NCBI GenBank assembly: GCA_020725175.1
Contig: DYFM01000012.1
Location: 1 to 39,325, forward strand
DNA: 39,325 nucleotides
Direction: 5' to 3'
From: Candidatus Paceibacter sp.
Lineage (GTDB): Bacteria; Patescibacteriota; Patescibacteriia; Magasanikbacterales; UBA922
The position numbers and the translations under genes are program-made. How positions within the stretch are numbered: position 1 is the first letter of the stretch; each line of letters opens with the position of its first letter. Below, one piece after another: positions 1 to 9,672 of this stretch. The notes under the pieces are model-generated. The model made no database searches. It was not told the origin of the DNA and saw only the letters and a program-made list of their open reading frames with translations.

Positions 1-2
1 CT

Positions 3-443
3 CCAGAAGATACGACTCCGCTCGTTACACCTACAACCACCGAGGATGAGGTACCAAAAGACAATGAATCACCAGAGCAACCAATTGACCCGGCGCTTCG
101 TGATGAAGAAATTTTGTTTGGGACACCGGTTGATACCGATGAAGATGGATTGGAGGATATTCAAGAGCAGCAACTTGGTACTGATCCGGCAAATTGGGAC
201 ACAGATGGCGATGAACTTGGAGACGCGGAAGAAGTCAATGTTTGGAAAACCGATCCGTTGAATCCTGACACGGATGGTGATTCCTATCTGGATGGTTCAG
301 AAGTGCGAAATGGATACAATCCGGCGGGACCGGGAAAAATTTTTGAAATCCCGACCGCCACCAGTTCACCAGCTACTTCAACTGAGCCAACAAATTCTTC
401 AGTCACGCCTTCATCAGAGCCGGCTCCTACTACCGGATCATAA
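3..443 (+). CDS. C-terminal part of a Ca-binding / thrombospondin type-3 repeat protein (5' truncated by window edge)
   Basis: Frame is open to the left edge; DTDEDGLEDIQE, DTDGDELGDAEE, DTDGDSYLDGSE repeats; Pro/Thr/Ser-rich tail. Confidence 0.8.
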   Translation, partial: PEDTTPLVTPTTTEDEVPKDNESPEQPIDPALRDEEILFGTPVDTDEDGLEDIQEQQLGTDPANWDTDGDELGDAEEVNVWKTDPLNPDTDGDSYLDGSEVRNGYNPAGPGKIFEIPTATSSPATSTEPTNSSVTPSSEPAPTTGS

Positions 444-471
444 ATATTCTTTTTTCGCTTTCTCTCTTTGT

Positions 472-1707
472 ATGTTCGGAAAACGTCCACCTGAACAAGT
501 ACCTGAACCGGAAATTTCCGGTACAATACAAACCATTCCGGAAGTTTTTTACGCGGGCAATGATCCGATTATTTACCATACCAAAGAAACAACCGGCGGG
601 AGAGAAGGAACTGCTCCTATTACTCCACCACTTCGGAAGTCTTCGTCTTCCAAAACCACCCCGGTTACTCCTCGACAGCGAAAAAAAGTGTACATCATAG
701 GGGGTGTAGTGGTATTTGTTCTCATTATAGCTGGAGCGACGTGGTATTTCGTTGATCAAGAAAGACAACGTCTTTTGGCAGAACGAAACCAAAATCCACC
801 GCCACCACCGCCGGTAACCACTCCGGCTACTCCCCCCGTCGATGAAGTACCGGTAGTGGTACCAACGTCTACTGAAGTAGTAGCTACCTCAACCGAAGCA
901 AGCACTCCCACTACGACCCCCTCTCCCCTTGACCTGCCGATTATGTATCCAGGAACGCTTCTTATTGACACACCGGATTTTGACGCGGATCAGCTGACGG
1001 ATCAAGAGGAAGAAGTATTTCGAACCGACGGGAGTGTTTGGGATACTGATGGTGATGGGTATCATGATGGGCGAGAAGTATTCAATCTCTACAATCCAAC
1101 CGGTACGGCTCCGGAAAAGTTGATTGACTCCGGGTTGGTACGAGAGTTTATTAGTCCGACGTGGCAGTATCGTCTCTACTATCCGGCGGTTTGGGAAACT
1201 GGCATTGTTGATACTGATTCTCGACAAGTGTTATTTAGTTCGATTACCGGAGATTATGTTGAGGTGCGAGTCATTGATCGTGAACCGGGACAATCATTTG
1301 CTGATTGGTTTTCTCTTTATGCAAGTGATCAGCAATATTCTTCTCTTCGTGAAATTACAAACCGTTTTCAAGAACAAGGATTTGAGCGAGCCGATGGATT
1401 GGTGGGATACTATGTTCAAACAGAGCGAGTGTACGTGATTGTGTATCACCCGAGTGCGACCGCAACCAGTGTTCCATTTCGCAATGTGGTTCGGATGATG
1501 ATTCAGAGTTTCCGTCCATCACGTTTACCGGGAACTTTACCAAGTCAACAGTTTGTTGTCACCTCAACACCGTCGCAGGTGAGTACCACACCGACCAGTA
1601 CTGATGTTGAAAATCCTGAAACAGAAACCACCAGTACCGTGTCGGTTTCTGAAGTTTTAGATACAAGTAACACCACTTCTTCAGAACAGGCGGTACAGGG
1701 GGGATAA
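472..1707 (+). CDS. Membrane-anchored TSP3-repeat protein with extracellular domain
   Basis: Start likely at MFGKRPPEQ inside the 274..1707 ORF; TM segment VYIIGGVVVFVLIIAGATWYFV; DFDADQLTDQEE / DTDGDGYHDGRE repeats. Confidence 0.8.
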   Translation: MFGKRPPEQVPEPEISGTIQTIPEVFYAGNDPIIYHTKETTGGREGTAPITPPLRKSSSSKTTPVTPRQRKKVYIIGGVVVFVLIIAGATWYFVDQERQRLLAERNQNPPPPPPVTTPATPPVDEVPVVVPTSTEVVATSTEASTPTTTPSPLDLPIMYPGTLLIDTPDFDADQLTDQEEEVFRTDGSVWDTDGDGYHDGREVFNLYNPTGTAPEKLIDSGLVREFISPTWQYRLYYPAVWETGIVDTDSRQVLFSSITGDYVEVRVIDREPGQSFADWFSLYASDQQYSSLREITNRFQEQGFERADGLVGYYVQTERVYVIVYHPSATATSVPFRNVVRMMIQSFRPSRLPGTLPSQQFVVTSTPSQVSTTPTSTDVENPETETTSTVSVSEVLDTSNTTSSEQAVQGG

Positions 1708-1718
1708 GACAGTATTGT

Positions 1719-2171
1719 ATGCCCTATACGTTATATACACGAGTAAAACGAGGTGTTTTCTCACGTCGGTTGACGCATGAGGTTGTGGAGAAAACGCTGA
1801 AAGAGTTGAACGCTGCGAGTGCTGTGCTTAGTGTTCATTGTATTGGAGACACTCGCATGCGCCGACTCAATGCAACCTATCGAGGAAAAGACAAAACTAC
1901 GGATGTTTTGTCTTTTTCATCTCGAGAAGGTATGCGTATTGACATGAATTCCGCCGAAGAACTGGAAGATTGGGGAGATATTTTTATCAATATCCCACAG
2001 ATTTATCGACAAGCGAAAGAATTTCTTGTTCGACCAAAAGAAGAGTATGCCCGGATGCTTATTCATGGTATTCTCCATTTGGCAGGATATGATCATATCA
2101 AACCAAAAGACGCGCGCGTCATGTTTCCACTTCAGGAAAAGATTTTGCGAAGTATCAACATTGACGGATAA
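1719..2171 (+). CDS. ybeY: rRNA maturation endoribonuclease YbeY
   Basis: Motif HGILHLAGYDH and NATYRGKDKTTDVLSF. Confidence 0.95.
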   Translation: MPYTLYTRVKRGVFSRRLTHEVVEKTLKELNAASAVLSVHCIGDTRMRRLNATYRGKDKTTDVLSFSSREGMRIDMNSAEELEDWGDIFINIPQIYRQAKEFLVRPKEEYARMLIHGILHLAGYDHIKPKDARVMFPLQEKILRSINIDG

Positions 2172-2315
2172 CTGTGTAGAACATGTCAGATAGGAGTAGG
2201 AATATAGCTGTTCATTGTGTTGGAAAGTGTTCGAGAATATGTGATGTCCGGGTAGGTAATTAGTTTGTTAGTAGCACGTAGTTTTCAACGTGTGTGACAA
2301 AGATATGCATAACAT

Positions 2316-2678
2316 ATGATTCATCGTTTTTTTTATAGTTTTTATTACGCGTACCGAGGTATAGTATATGTATTTCGGCATGAGCTAAATTTTCGTTTAC
2401 AATTACTGACAGGAATTGTGGTTGTTTTGTTTGGTTGGTTTGTGGGGCTGCGACGTTCGGAATGGGCGGTGGTTTTGTGGTTGATATTTCTAGTTTTAAT
2501 TTTGGAATTGTTAAATTCGGCGCTAGAAAAGTTTGTTGATATTTTGCGACCACGGTTGAGTGGACAAGTAGAAATTGTCAAAGACATGATGGCGGGGATG
2601 GTGCTGTTGGCTTCACTCGCGGCTTTTTGTATTGGTAGTATCATTTTTTACCCATATGTCGTTGAGCTATTTTGGTAA
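2316..2678 (+). CDS. dgkA: Diacylglycerol / undecaprenol kinase family
   Basis: Small 3-TM protein; HELNFRLQL and ELLNSALEKFVD motifs. Confidence 0.85.
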   Translation: MIHRFFYSFYYAYRGIVYVFRHELNFRLQLLTGIVVVLFGWFVGLRRSEWAVVLWLIFLVLILELLNSALEKFVDILRPRLSGQVEIVKDMMAGMVLLASLAAFCIGSIIFYPYVVELFW

Positions 2679-2868
2679 ATATGATACAATGCGTAGTAGA
2701 TTGTTTTAAAGAAAAAAAGGAAGGTGTGGATAGAACAACGTTTCTGTTCAGAATACAGTAGAAAAAAAGGTGTGCCTCCGCCTTGTTATTTATCCATGTG
2801 GTGTATGCGACGAAATACACTGTTTCGTCAAAGATTGCCGAGAATTTTAGCTTATGCTCTCAGGTATG

Positions 2869-4128
2869 AAAAAACAACATCATCTTGAACTTATTACTGC
2901 ACTTGATTTAGGATCGAGTTCCATTCGTATTGCTGTTGGTCAGATGGGAAATACCATGGAAGGTAAGTCGGAGGTGCAGATGATAGGGATGGTAGAGGTA
3001 CCATCAGAAGGAATTCATCGTGGGGTTATTACCAGTATTGAAGAAACAGTCTCTTCATTGTCACACGCGCTTGAGCAAGCGGAACGATTGATTGGAGTGC
3101 CTATCGAGCATGTGTGGGTAGGTATTTCCGGCAGTGATGTTTTGTCTCAAGAAAGTCGCGGTGTCATAGCAGTAGCCAAACCAGATGGAGAAATTTCCAG
3201 CGATGACGTGCATCGTGTTCTTGAGGCTGCTAAGACTGTGGCGGTACCACTCAACTATGAAATATTACATGTTATTCCCAAAAGCTATAATGTTGATGGA
3301 CAAACTGGAATCAAAGATCCGGTAGGGATGACCGGAATTCGGATGGAAGTAAACGCCCAAATGATTTACGCGGTCAGTTCTCACTTGAAAAATATCACCA
3401 AAGCCATTTATCGTACCGGTATTGATATTGATGATTTGGTCCTCTCCGTTCTGGCTACCGGGGAAGCGGTAACGACTTCTCGGCAGCGAGAACTTGGGGT
3501 GGTAGTAGTCAACATGGGTGGCTCATCTACCAGTCTGGTCGTGTACGAGCATGGTGATATTATCCACACGGCAGTGATTCCCCTCGGTGCGGAACATGTG
3601 ACCAATGATCTCGCGATTGGGTTGCGTACGTCGATTGATATTGCTGAGCAAGTAAAAGTGGAATATGGTACATGTGTGCCGGGAATGGTCGAAAAGAACG
3701 CCTCACTTGATTTGCAGGAAGTAGGCGGGGCACAGTCAGAACTGATTTCATTACAGTACGTTGCGGAGATTATACAGGCTCGAACAGAGGAGATATTAGA
3801 AAAAATCAATGAAGAACTGCAAAAAGTTGGGTACAATGGAAAATTACCGGCCGGAATTGTCTTTACCGGTGGTGGCGCGAAATTACATGGTCTGGTAGAA
3901 CTCGCGAAACAACAACTTTCTTTACCGGCTCGTATCGGGGAGCCGATGTTTATTGGTGGGTCATCACAGCACGCCAATGATCCGGCGTTTGCTCCGGTCA
4001 TCAGTTTGGTCAAATGGGGTGCGGCTATTTATGATGAAGGCGGACGTCGATCGACTTCTCGATTGAGTGGCGGGGCAAACAAAGCACTTCAAAAAGTACA
4101 AAACCTTTGGCGTTCGCTCATGCCATAA
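2869..4128 (+). CDS. ftsA: Cell division protein FtsA (start 2854 or 2869)
   Basis: ITALDLGSSSIRIAVGQ and FTGGGAKLHGL actin-fold motifs; directly upstream of ftsZ. Confidence 0.95.
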   Translation, partial: KKQHHLELITALDLGSSSIRIAVGQMGNTMEGKSEVQMIGMVEVPSEGIHRGVITSIEETVSSLSHALEQAERLIGVPIEHVWVGISGSDVLSQESRGVIAVAKPDGEISSDDVHRVLEAAKTVAVPLNYEILHVIPKSYNVDGQTGIKDPVGMTGIRMEVNAQMIYAVSSHLKNITKAIYRTGIDIDDLVLSVLATGEAVTTSRQRELGVVVVNMGGSSTSLVVYEHGDIIHTAVIPLGAEHVTNDLAIGLRTSIDIAEQVKVEYGTCVPGMVEKNASLDLQEVGGAQSELISLQYVAEIIQARTEEILEKINEELQKVGYNGKLPAGIVFTGGGAKLHGLVELAKQQLSLPARIGEPMFIGGSSQHANDPAFAPVISLVKWGAAIYDEGGRRSTSRLSGGANKALQKVQNLWRSLMP

Positions 4129-4282
4129 TATTTTACAATCTTTAACACACGTGCTCCAAAAAACATTGTCAAGTGTCTGTAGAAAACGAACGTACGCTCG
4201 ACAAGTCTAATTTTTTTGGTGTGTAGTGTGTGTTTTTTATTTCCTGTTTCCTACAACTTATACACAGTCTGACATAATTTCC

Positions 4283-4312
4283 TTGACATACCTTCTTGAA
4301 TCAAGGTACACT
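4283..4312 (+). promoter_or_regulatory. Putative sigma70 promoter upstream of ftsZ
   Basis: TTGACA-N18-TACACT. Confidence 0.55.
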
Positions 4313-4375
4313 ATGAGTACCCTTTTTGCTCAATAGAGAGAAAATTGAGTACAAAATGTATTCAAATGTACAAGT

Positions 4376-4480
4376 TATGTACGAACGTACGAACTATATA
4401 TACAAACATACGAACTACGAAGTCGCGAAGTAAACTCGTCAGTTCGTATGTTCGTACTACTGTTCGTACGTTCGAACATA
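4376..4480. repeat. Large imperfect inverted repeat built from CGTACGAA/TTCGTACG-type units, just upstream of ftsZ
   Basis: Left arm 4376-4416 is near-complementary to right arm 4441-4480, ~24 nt loop. Confidence 0.85.
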
Positions 4481-4520
4481 CATATATTGTTACCTGAAAT
4501 TCATATTTAGATTTGCCATT

Positions 4521-5864
4521 ATGCCACAAGTAAAACCAGACATTGAAACATTTGCTAAAATTATTGTAGTTGGAGTTGGTGGATCTGGCGGTTCCGCAGT
4601 CATGCGAATGGTACAAAATGGTATTCGTGGTGTTGATTTTGCCGTGATGAATACTGATGTTCAGGCGCTTCATCACAATCCAGCGCCGCACAAACTGCAT
4701 ATCGGTCGCACGGTCACACGCGGACTTGGGGCAGGAATGGATCCGGAGATGGGAAAGCGAAGCGCGGAAGAAGCGCAAAATGAAATACGTGAAATGTTGA
4801 AAGACGCGGATATGGTGTTTATTACCTGTGGTCTTGGGGGTGGTACCGGTTCGGGAGCTGCTCCGGTCATTGCCGAAATTGCTCGAGAAATGGGAGCTTT
4901 GACTGTCGGGGTCGTTACCAAACCATTTGCGTTTGAAGGTCCGCAGCGAAATCGCATTGCTGATGCCGCGTACGCTGAACTATCTCGCAATGTCGATACG
5001 ATCATTACTATACCAAATGATCGAGTACTACAAATTATTGATAAAAAAACGTCACTTATTGACGCGTTTGCTATTGTAGATGATGTGTTGCGGCAAGGTG
5101 TTCAAGGAATATCTGAATTGATTACCGTACCGGGACTCATCAATGTTGATTTTGCCGATGTCAAGACAATTATGAAAAATACCGGTTCGGCTCTTATGGG
5201 TATTGGTACCGGAAGTGGTGATAACCGCGCGGTTGAAGCGGCTCGAGCAGCCATTTCTAGTCCCTTGCTTGAAATTTCCATTGACGGCGCGCGAGGAATT
5301 CTCTTCACGATTACCGGTGGATCAAACTTGGGGATGCAAGAAGTTGCTGAGGCCGCAAAGGTAATTACGAGTTCTGCTGATGATGATGCCAAAGTAATTT
5401 TTGGAACGGTCATTGATGAGTCCATGGGAAATGATGTCCGAATTACTGTTATCGCTACTGGATTTGAAGATCGTGAAAAAGAGCGGACACATGTCGGGAT
5501 GAATACTGAAGAGGGGATGCCAAAAAAGAAGAGTGTGTATTCTCCGTCATTGTTTACTAAGAAAAAAGTCGCTCCGGTTGAACCGGCACCGATCATATCA
5601 TCGGCAATTTCTGGAGAAGAGTCGGTTGAAATAGATGATATGTTTGACGAGGTGGAACCAAAAACACAGGAACCAACTCCGATTTCATCTGACAAACGAA
5701 CTCCATTTTTCTCCTCTCGTTCGTACCAATCGCAAACACCACCACCATCTCGTTTTTCTCCCTCGACACCGCCGTCATCACAACCTACTTCAGCTCAACC
5801 AAAGAAACAGGATGACGATTTGGAAATTCCTACCTTTATTCGCAAAAAGATGGGGTTGGGGTAA
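4521..5864 (+). CDS. ftsZ: Cell division protein FtsZ
   Basis: Tubulin signature [22 protein letters not shown]-terminal [12 protein letters not shown]. Confidence 0.98.
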   Translation: MPQVKPDIETFAKIIVVGVGGSGGSAVMRMVQNGIRGVDFAVMNTDVQALHHNPAPHKLHIGRTVTRGLGAGMDPEMGKRSAEEAQNEIREMLKDADMVFITCGLGGGTGSGAAPVIAEIAREMGALTVGVVTKPFAFEGPQRNRIADAAYAELSRNVDTIITIPNDRVLQIIDKKTSLIDAFAIVDDVLRQGVQGISELITVPGLINVDFADVKTIMKNTGSALMGIGTGSGDNRAVEAARAAISSPLLEISIDGARGILFTITGGSNLGMQEVAEAAKVITSSADDDAKVIFGTVIDESMGNDVRITVIATGFEDREKERTHVGMNTEEGMPKKKSVYSPSLFTKKKVAPVEPAPIISSAISGEESVEIDDMFDEVEPKTQEPTPISSDKRTPFFSSRSYQSQTPPPSRFSPSTPPSSQPTSAQPKKQDDDLEIPTFIRKKMGLG

Positions 5865-5954
5865 TTTGATGAAGTGAGAAAACTTATAAAACAAGAACAC
5901 TTGAGAGGGTTTGTAAAACGTGGAAAGCTGGTTGAGAATTACTTGTTGATGTTT

Positions 5955-5978
5955 AAAATCCTCCGTCAGGGGGATTTT
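5955..5978 (+). terminator. Hairpin downstream of ftsZ
   Basis: aaaatcctccgtcagggggatttt. Confidence 0.5.
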
Positions 5979-6074
5979 GCATGTGTGGCGAAATTGTGGT
6001 ACACTGAGAGAAAAGTTGATTAAAGTGTTTCGTTGGTTGTTTTGCCTTTTTTCGTTTTGTTTGTTTTACAGTCT

Positions 6075-6554
6075 ATGTATTGTCCGGTTTGTCACTCCAA
6101 AGAAACCAAGGTGGTCGATTCTCGTATGACGCAGGATGGGTTTTCTGTTCGCCGACGCCGTGAATGCGAGACATGTTCATATCGTTTCTCAACCGTTGAA
6201 CATGTGGAACTTTTAGATACTATCGTGGTTAAGCGAGATGGAGAACGAGAGGCGTATTCTCGTAGCAAGTTGGAAAAAGGAATACTTCAGTCGTTGGTAA
6301 AACGACCGTACACGCAGGAAATGTTTGATAAGTTGCTTGGGGCGATAGAACGTGATATTCAGAAAAAGAAAAAGCGAGAGATCACGAGTAAAGATATTGG
6401 TGACATAGTCATGAAACAACTTAAAAAATTTGATACGGTAGCGTACATTCGATTTGCATCTATCTATCGTTCATTTGAAGATGTTGATACGTTTAAACAT
6501 GAAATCGCGACGTTGACGGAAAATGGAAAAAGAAGAAAAAGGAGGGGGAATTAA
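6075..6554 (+). CDS. nrdR: Transcriptional repressor NrdR
   Basis: MYCPVCHSKETKVVDSR zinc ribbon followed by ATP-cone. Confidence 0.95.
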   Translation: MYCPVCHSKETKVVDSRMTQDGFSVRRRRECETCSYRFSTVEHVELLDTIVVKRDGEREAYSRSKLEKGILQSLVKRPYTQEMFDKLLGAIERDIQKKKKREITSKDIGDIVMKQLKKFDTVAYIRFASIYRSFEDVDTFKHEIATLTENGKRRKRRGN

Positions 6555-6584
6555 CTTGTTCTTTGTCTTATTAATTACTTTGCC

Positions 6585-6810
6585 TTACGGATTACGGATA
6601 ATACGGAGTTACTGATATTTTACGGATTACTGATAATACGGAGATACTGATATTTTACGGATTACTGATAATACGGGGGTACGGATAGTTGTTTTGTAGA
6701 ATAGGCAGAGTAGGTCCATAAAACACAAGGGCGTATTCTGCTTACTCTGCTTACTAGCCTATTCTGCCACTACCAATTCTCCGTACCTCCGTATTATTGG
6801 TAATCCGTAA
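6585..6810. repeat. Intergenic inverted-repeat array of ACGGATTA/ATACGG units with inner GCAGAATAGGC/GCCTATTCTGC arms (copy 1)
   Basis: ttacggattacggataatacgg... ends in ...ccgtattattggtaatccgtaa. Confidence 0.85.
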
Positions 6811-6834
6811 AGTAAATATTTATACACCATTCTT

Positions 6835-8079
6835 ATGACCAACAAATCTCTATCATTTTATATTCTCATTGCCTTTCTTGTTTCCGCAGTTTCCGGTGCT
6901 GTGTTTGGCGCATTTGTGAGCTATCGACTTATTGAGGATAATCGATCCGCCTTTCAGCCACGTGAAGAAACAAGTGGGACGTTGCGAGAAACTATTTACA
7001 CTGACGAAGAAAGCGCGACCATTGACGTGGTGGAAAAAGTGAATCCGGCAGTAGTAAGCGTAATTGTAAAAAAAGATATATCACGTCTTCCAAATTCAGG
7101 TTCTCCATTTTATTTTGACAATTTTTGGGAAGATTTTCCGTTTCAACCGTTTCCAAATCCTCAACCAAACACAGAGCCAAATCCGGAAGAGCCGGAGTTT
7201 CGTGCGGTGGGAGGGGGAAGTGGGTTTATTGTTGAGGCAGATGGGCTGATTGTGACCAATCGACACGTGGTTGACGATGAGACGGCACGTTTTTCAGTGG
7301 TTTTGGCAGATGGTACTGAGCATGAGGCGTCGGTAGTTGCCAAAGATCCGGTGTTTGATGTCGCGTTTTTACACATTGATGCAGAAAACTTACCGATTGT
7401 TGAGTTAGGAAATTCTGATTCACTTAAGCTTGGACAAACAGTGATCGCAATTGGTAACGCCCTGTCCGAATTTGGAAATACTGTTACTCGCGGTGTCGTG
7501 AGTGGAATTAATCGTCGTGTCGAGGCTGGAGATCAAACTGGGCGAACGGAGATTATTGAGCAAGCCATTCAAACTGACGCGGCCATTAATCCGGGCAACT
7601 CTGGTGGTCCGCTGGTCAATTTGGCTGGACAAGTGGTTGGGATAAATACGGCAGTGTCACAACAAGGACAGCTCATTGGATTTGCAATACCCATTAATAG
7701 TGTAAAAAAGATTGTGGAGAGTGTGCGAGAGACCGGAGAAATTGCTCGTCCTTGGCTCGGGGTTCGCTATGTTCCTATTACTCCACGATTGGCTGAACAA
7801 AACAATTTGTCGGTCACCTATGGTGCCTTGGTGCTTGGTGGACAAACGGTTGAAGAGTTGGCGGTTATTCCTGGTTCTCCGGCTGACGAGGCAGGGATAG
7901 AAGCCAATGATATTATTCTTGAGGTAAATGGCGTAAAGCTGGAACATAAAGATTCCTTGTCAAAAGAAATTGCAAAGTATGATATCGGGCAAGAAATTCC
8001 CTTAAAGATTTTAGATAATAATAAAGAAAAAACTGTAACGGTGCGTTTGAAAAAGTTTCCGGGCTTGGGAAGGGAATAA
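6835..8079 (+). CDS. HtrA/DegP-like trypsin-like serine protease with PDZ domain, membrane anchored
   Basis: TNRHVVDD, DVAFLHID, GNSGGPL catalytic motifs; N-terminal TM; C-terminal PDZ. Confidence 0.93.
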   Translation: MTNKSLSFYILIAFLVSAVSGAVFGAFVSYRLIEDNRSAFQPREETSGTLRETIYTDEESATIDVVEKVNPAVVSVIVKKDISRLPNSGSPFYFDNFWEDFPFQPFPNPQPNTEPNPEEPEFRAVGGGSGFIVEADGLIVTNRHVVDDETARFSVVLADGTEHEASVVAKDPVFDVAFLHIDAENLPIVELGNSDSLKLGQTVIAIGNALSEFGNTVTRGVVSGINRRVEAGDQTGRTEIIEQAIQTDAAINPGNSGGPLVNLAGQVVGINTAVSQQGQLIGFAIPINSVKKIVESVRETGEIARPWLGVRYVPITPRLAEQNNLSVTYGALVLGGQTVEELAVIPGSPADEAGIEANDIILEVNGVKLEHKDSLSKEIAKYDIGQEIPLKILDNNKEKTVTVRLKKFPGLGRE

Positions 8080-8150
8080 AACAAGAACATCCATCTTTGC
8101 ATGAAGGTGAAAAACATTATTAGGCTATCTACTTATTCTATATATCTTCT

Positions 8151-9590
8151 ATGAAAAAAAGAACGAAAATTGTGTGCACCATCGGCCCGGCGTGTGAGAC
8201 CGAAGACACCATAGCAGCAATGGTGAAAGCAGGTATGAACGTTGCTCGATTGAATTTTTCTCATGGAAGTTATGAAAATCACCAGATGTTAATAGACACC
8301 ATTCGAACAGTAGAAGAAAAAACCGGACATCCTATTGCAATAATACAAGACTTACAAGGACCGAAAATCCGGATTGGAGCACTGCCTCCAAAAGGGATCG
8401 AGCTCAAGAAGGGCGAGACGGTTGTATTTGATACGGCGATTGACCAGTATGACGATGAAGTTATTCCGGTAGATTATAAAGACTTACACACATATATTGA
8501 GCCAAAACAACGCCTTCTTCTCGCGGATGGTAAGATCGAAACAAGTGTAGTAGATGTTGTGGGAACTCGTATTACTGCCCTGGTGGTTGTGCCGGGAACA
8601 ATTACTTCTCACAAAGGAATAAATCTACCGGATTCCAATCTTACAATTAGTGCGATGACCGATAAGGACCGGCGAGATGTTCGATTTGGAATTGAACATG
8701 ATGTTGATATGATTGCGTTGTCGTTTGTGACATCGGCTAAAGATATTCTGGATTTAAAATTTTTGATTCAGGAATATCAAAAAGAACTTGGAAAAGAAGA
8801 TAGAGAGGGGATTCGGATTATTGCGAAAATAGAACGTCAAGAAGCGGTAAAACGGATTGACGAAATTTTGGATGTTGCCGATGGAATTATGATCGCCCGA
8901 GGAGATCTTGGGGTGGAGGTACGGGCTGAAGAAGTTCCACTTCTCCAAAAACGGTTTATTGATCTTGCGCTGGAAAAAGCAAAACCGGCTATTGTAGCTA
9001 CCCAAATGTTGGATTCTATGCAAGTAAACCCTCGCCCTACCCGGGCAGAGGTTTCAGATGTCGCCAATGCCGTGATTGATCATGCGGATGCGGTTATGTT
9101 GTCCAATGAAACCGCGACTGGAGCCTATCCGGTAGAAACTGTTGAAATGATGGCGAAGATTATACATGAAACCGAACTTTCGGAGTACGACACCTTACCA
9201 CTTCGTCGCTATTCTCGCCATGATAAGCAGGCGGATATTGTAATGAGTGAAATGTCACGTGTTTTAGCTGAAGATATTGGTGCCAAAGCGATATTGGCGG
9301 CTTCAATTTCCGGAGATACCGGACGACTTATCAGCCGCTACCGTCCGGAACTTCCTATAGCTGTAGCAACAGAAGATCGACGGGTGCAGCGTCAACTCAA
9401 TTTATCGTGGGGAGTGATACCGTTTTTGCTTGATACGTGTCATACGATTGAAGAACTCATTGAACGCTCGATGGTGGAACTGAAAACCATGCGCTTGGTA
9501 AAAGACGGAGATCATATGGTGGTGGTGGCAGGGGAGCCGGTTGGACAGGCTGGCCATATCAATTTGTTAGTGGTGCGGGAGGTGAAGTGA
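8151..9590 (+). CDS. pyk: Pyruvate kinase
   Basis: RTKIVCTIGPA, ARGDLGVEV, ATQMLDSM motifs. Confidence 0.97.
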   Translation: MKKRTKIVCTIGPACETEDTIAAMVKAGMNVARLNFSHGSYENHQMLIDTIRTVEEKTGHPIAIIQDLQGPKIRIGALPPKGIELKKGETVVFDTAIDQYDDEVIPVDYKDLHTYIEPKQRLLLADGKIETSVVDVVGTRITALVVVPGTITSHKGINLPDSNLTISAMTDKDRRDVRFGIEHDVDMIALSFVTSAKDILDLKFLIQEYQKELGKEDREGIRIIAKIERQEAVKRIDEILDVADGIMIARGDLGVEVRAEEVPLLQKRFIDLALEKAKPAIVATQMLDSMQVNPRPTRAEVSDVANAVIDHADAVMLSNETATGAYPVETVEMMAKIIHETELSEYDTLPLRRYSRHDKQADIVMSEMSRVLAEDIGAKAILAASISGDTGRLISRYRPELPIAVATEDRRVQRQLNLSWGVIPFLLDTCHTIEELIERSMVELKTMRLVKDGDHMVVVAGEPVGQAGHINLLVVREVK

Positions 9591-9672
9591 TAGGTTTGTG
9601 TAAATATTGGTTTTTTGATATACTTCTTATACTATTTGTAATTACTTCTTTAATTAATAGTTCCAACTTTAT

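Noticed and set aside
3408-4013. Reverse ORF (201 aa) inside ftsA, and similar antisense ORFs in ftsZ and htrA-like genes
   Set aside because: Shadow ORFs opposite clearly identified conserved genes.
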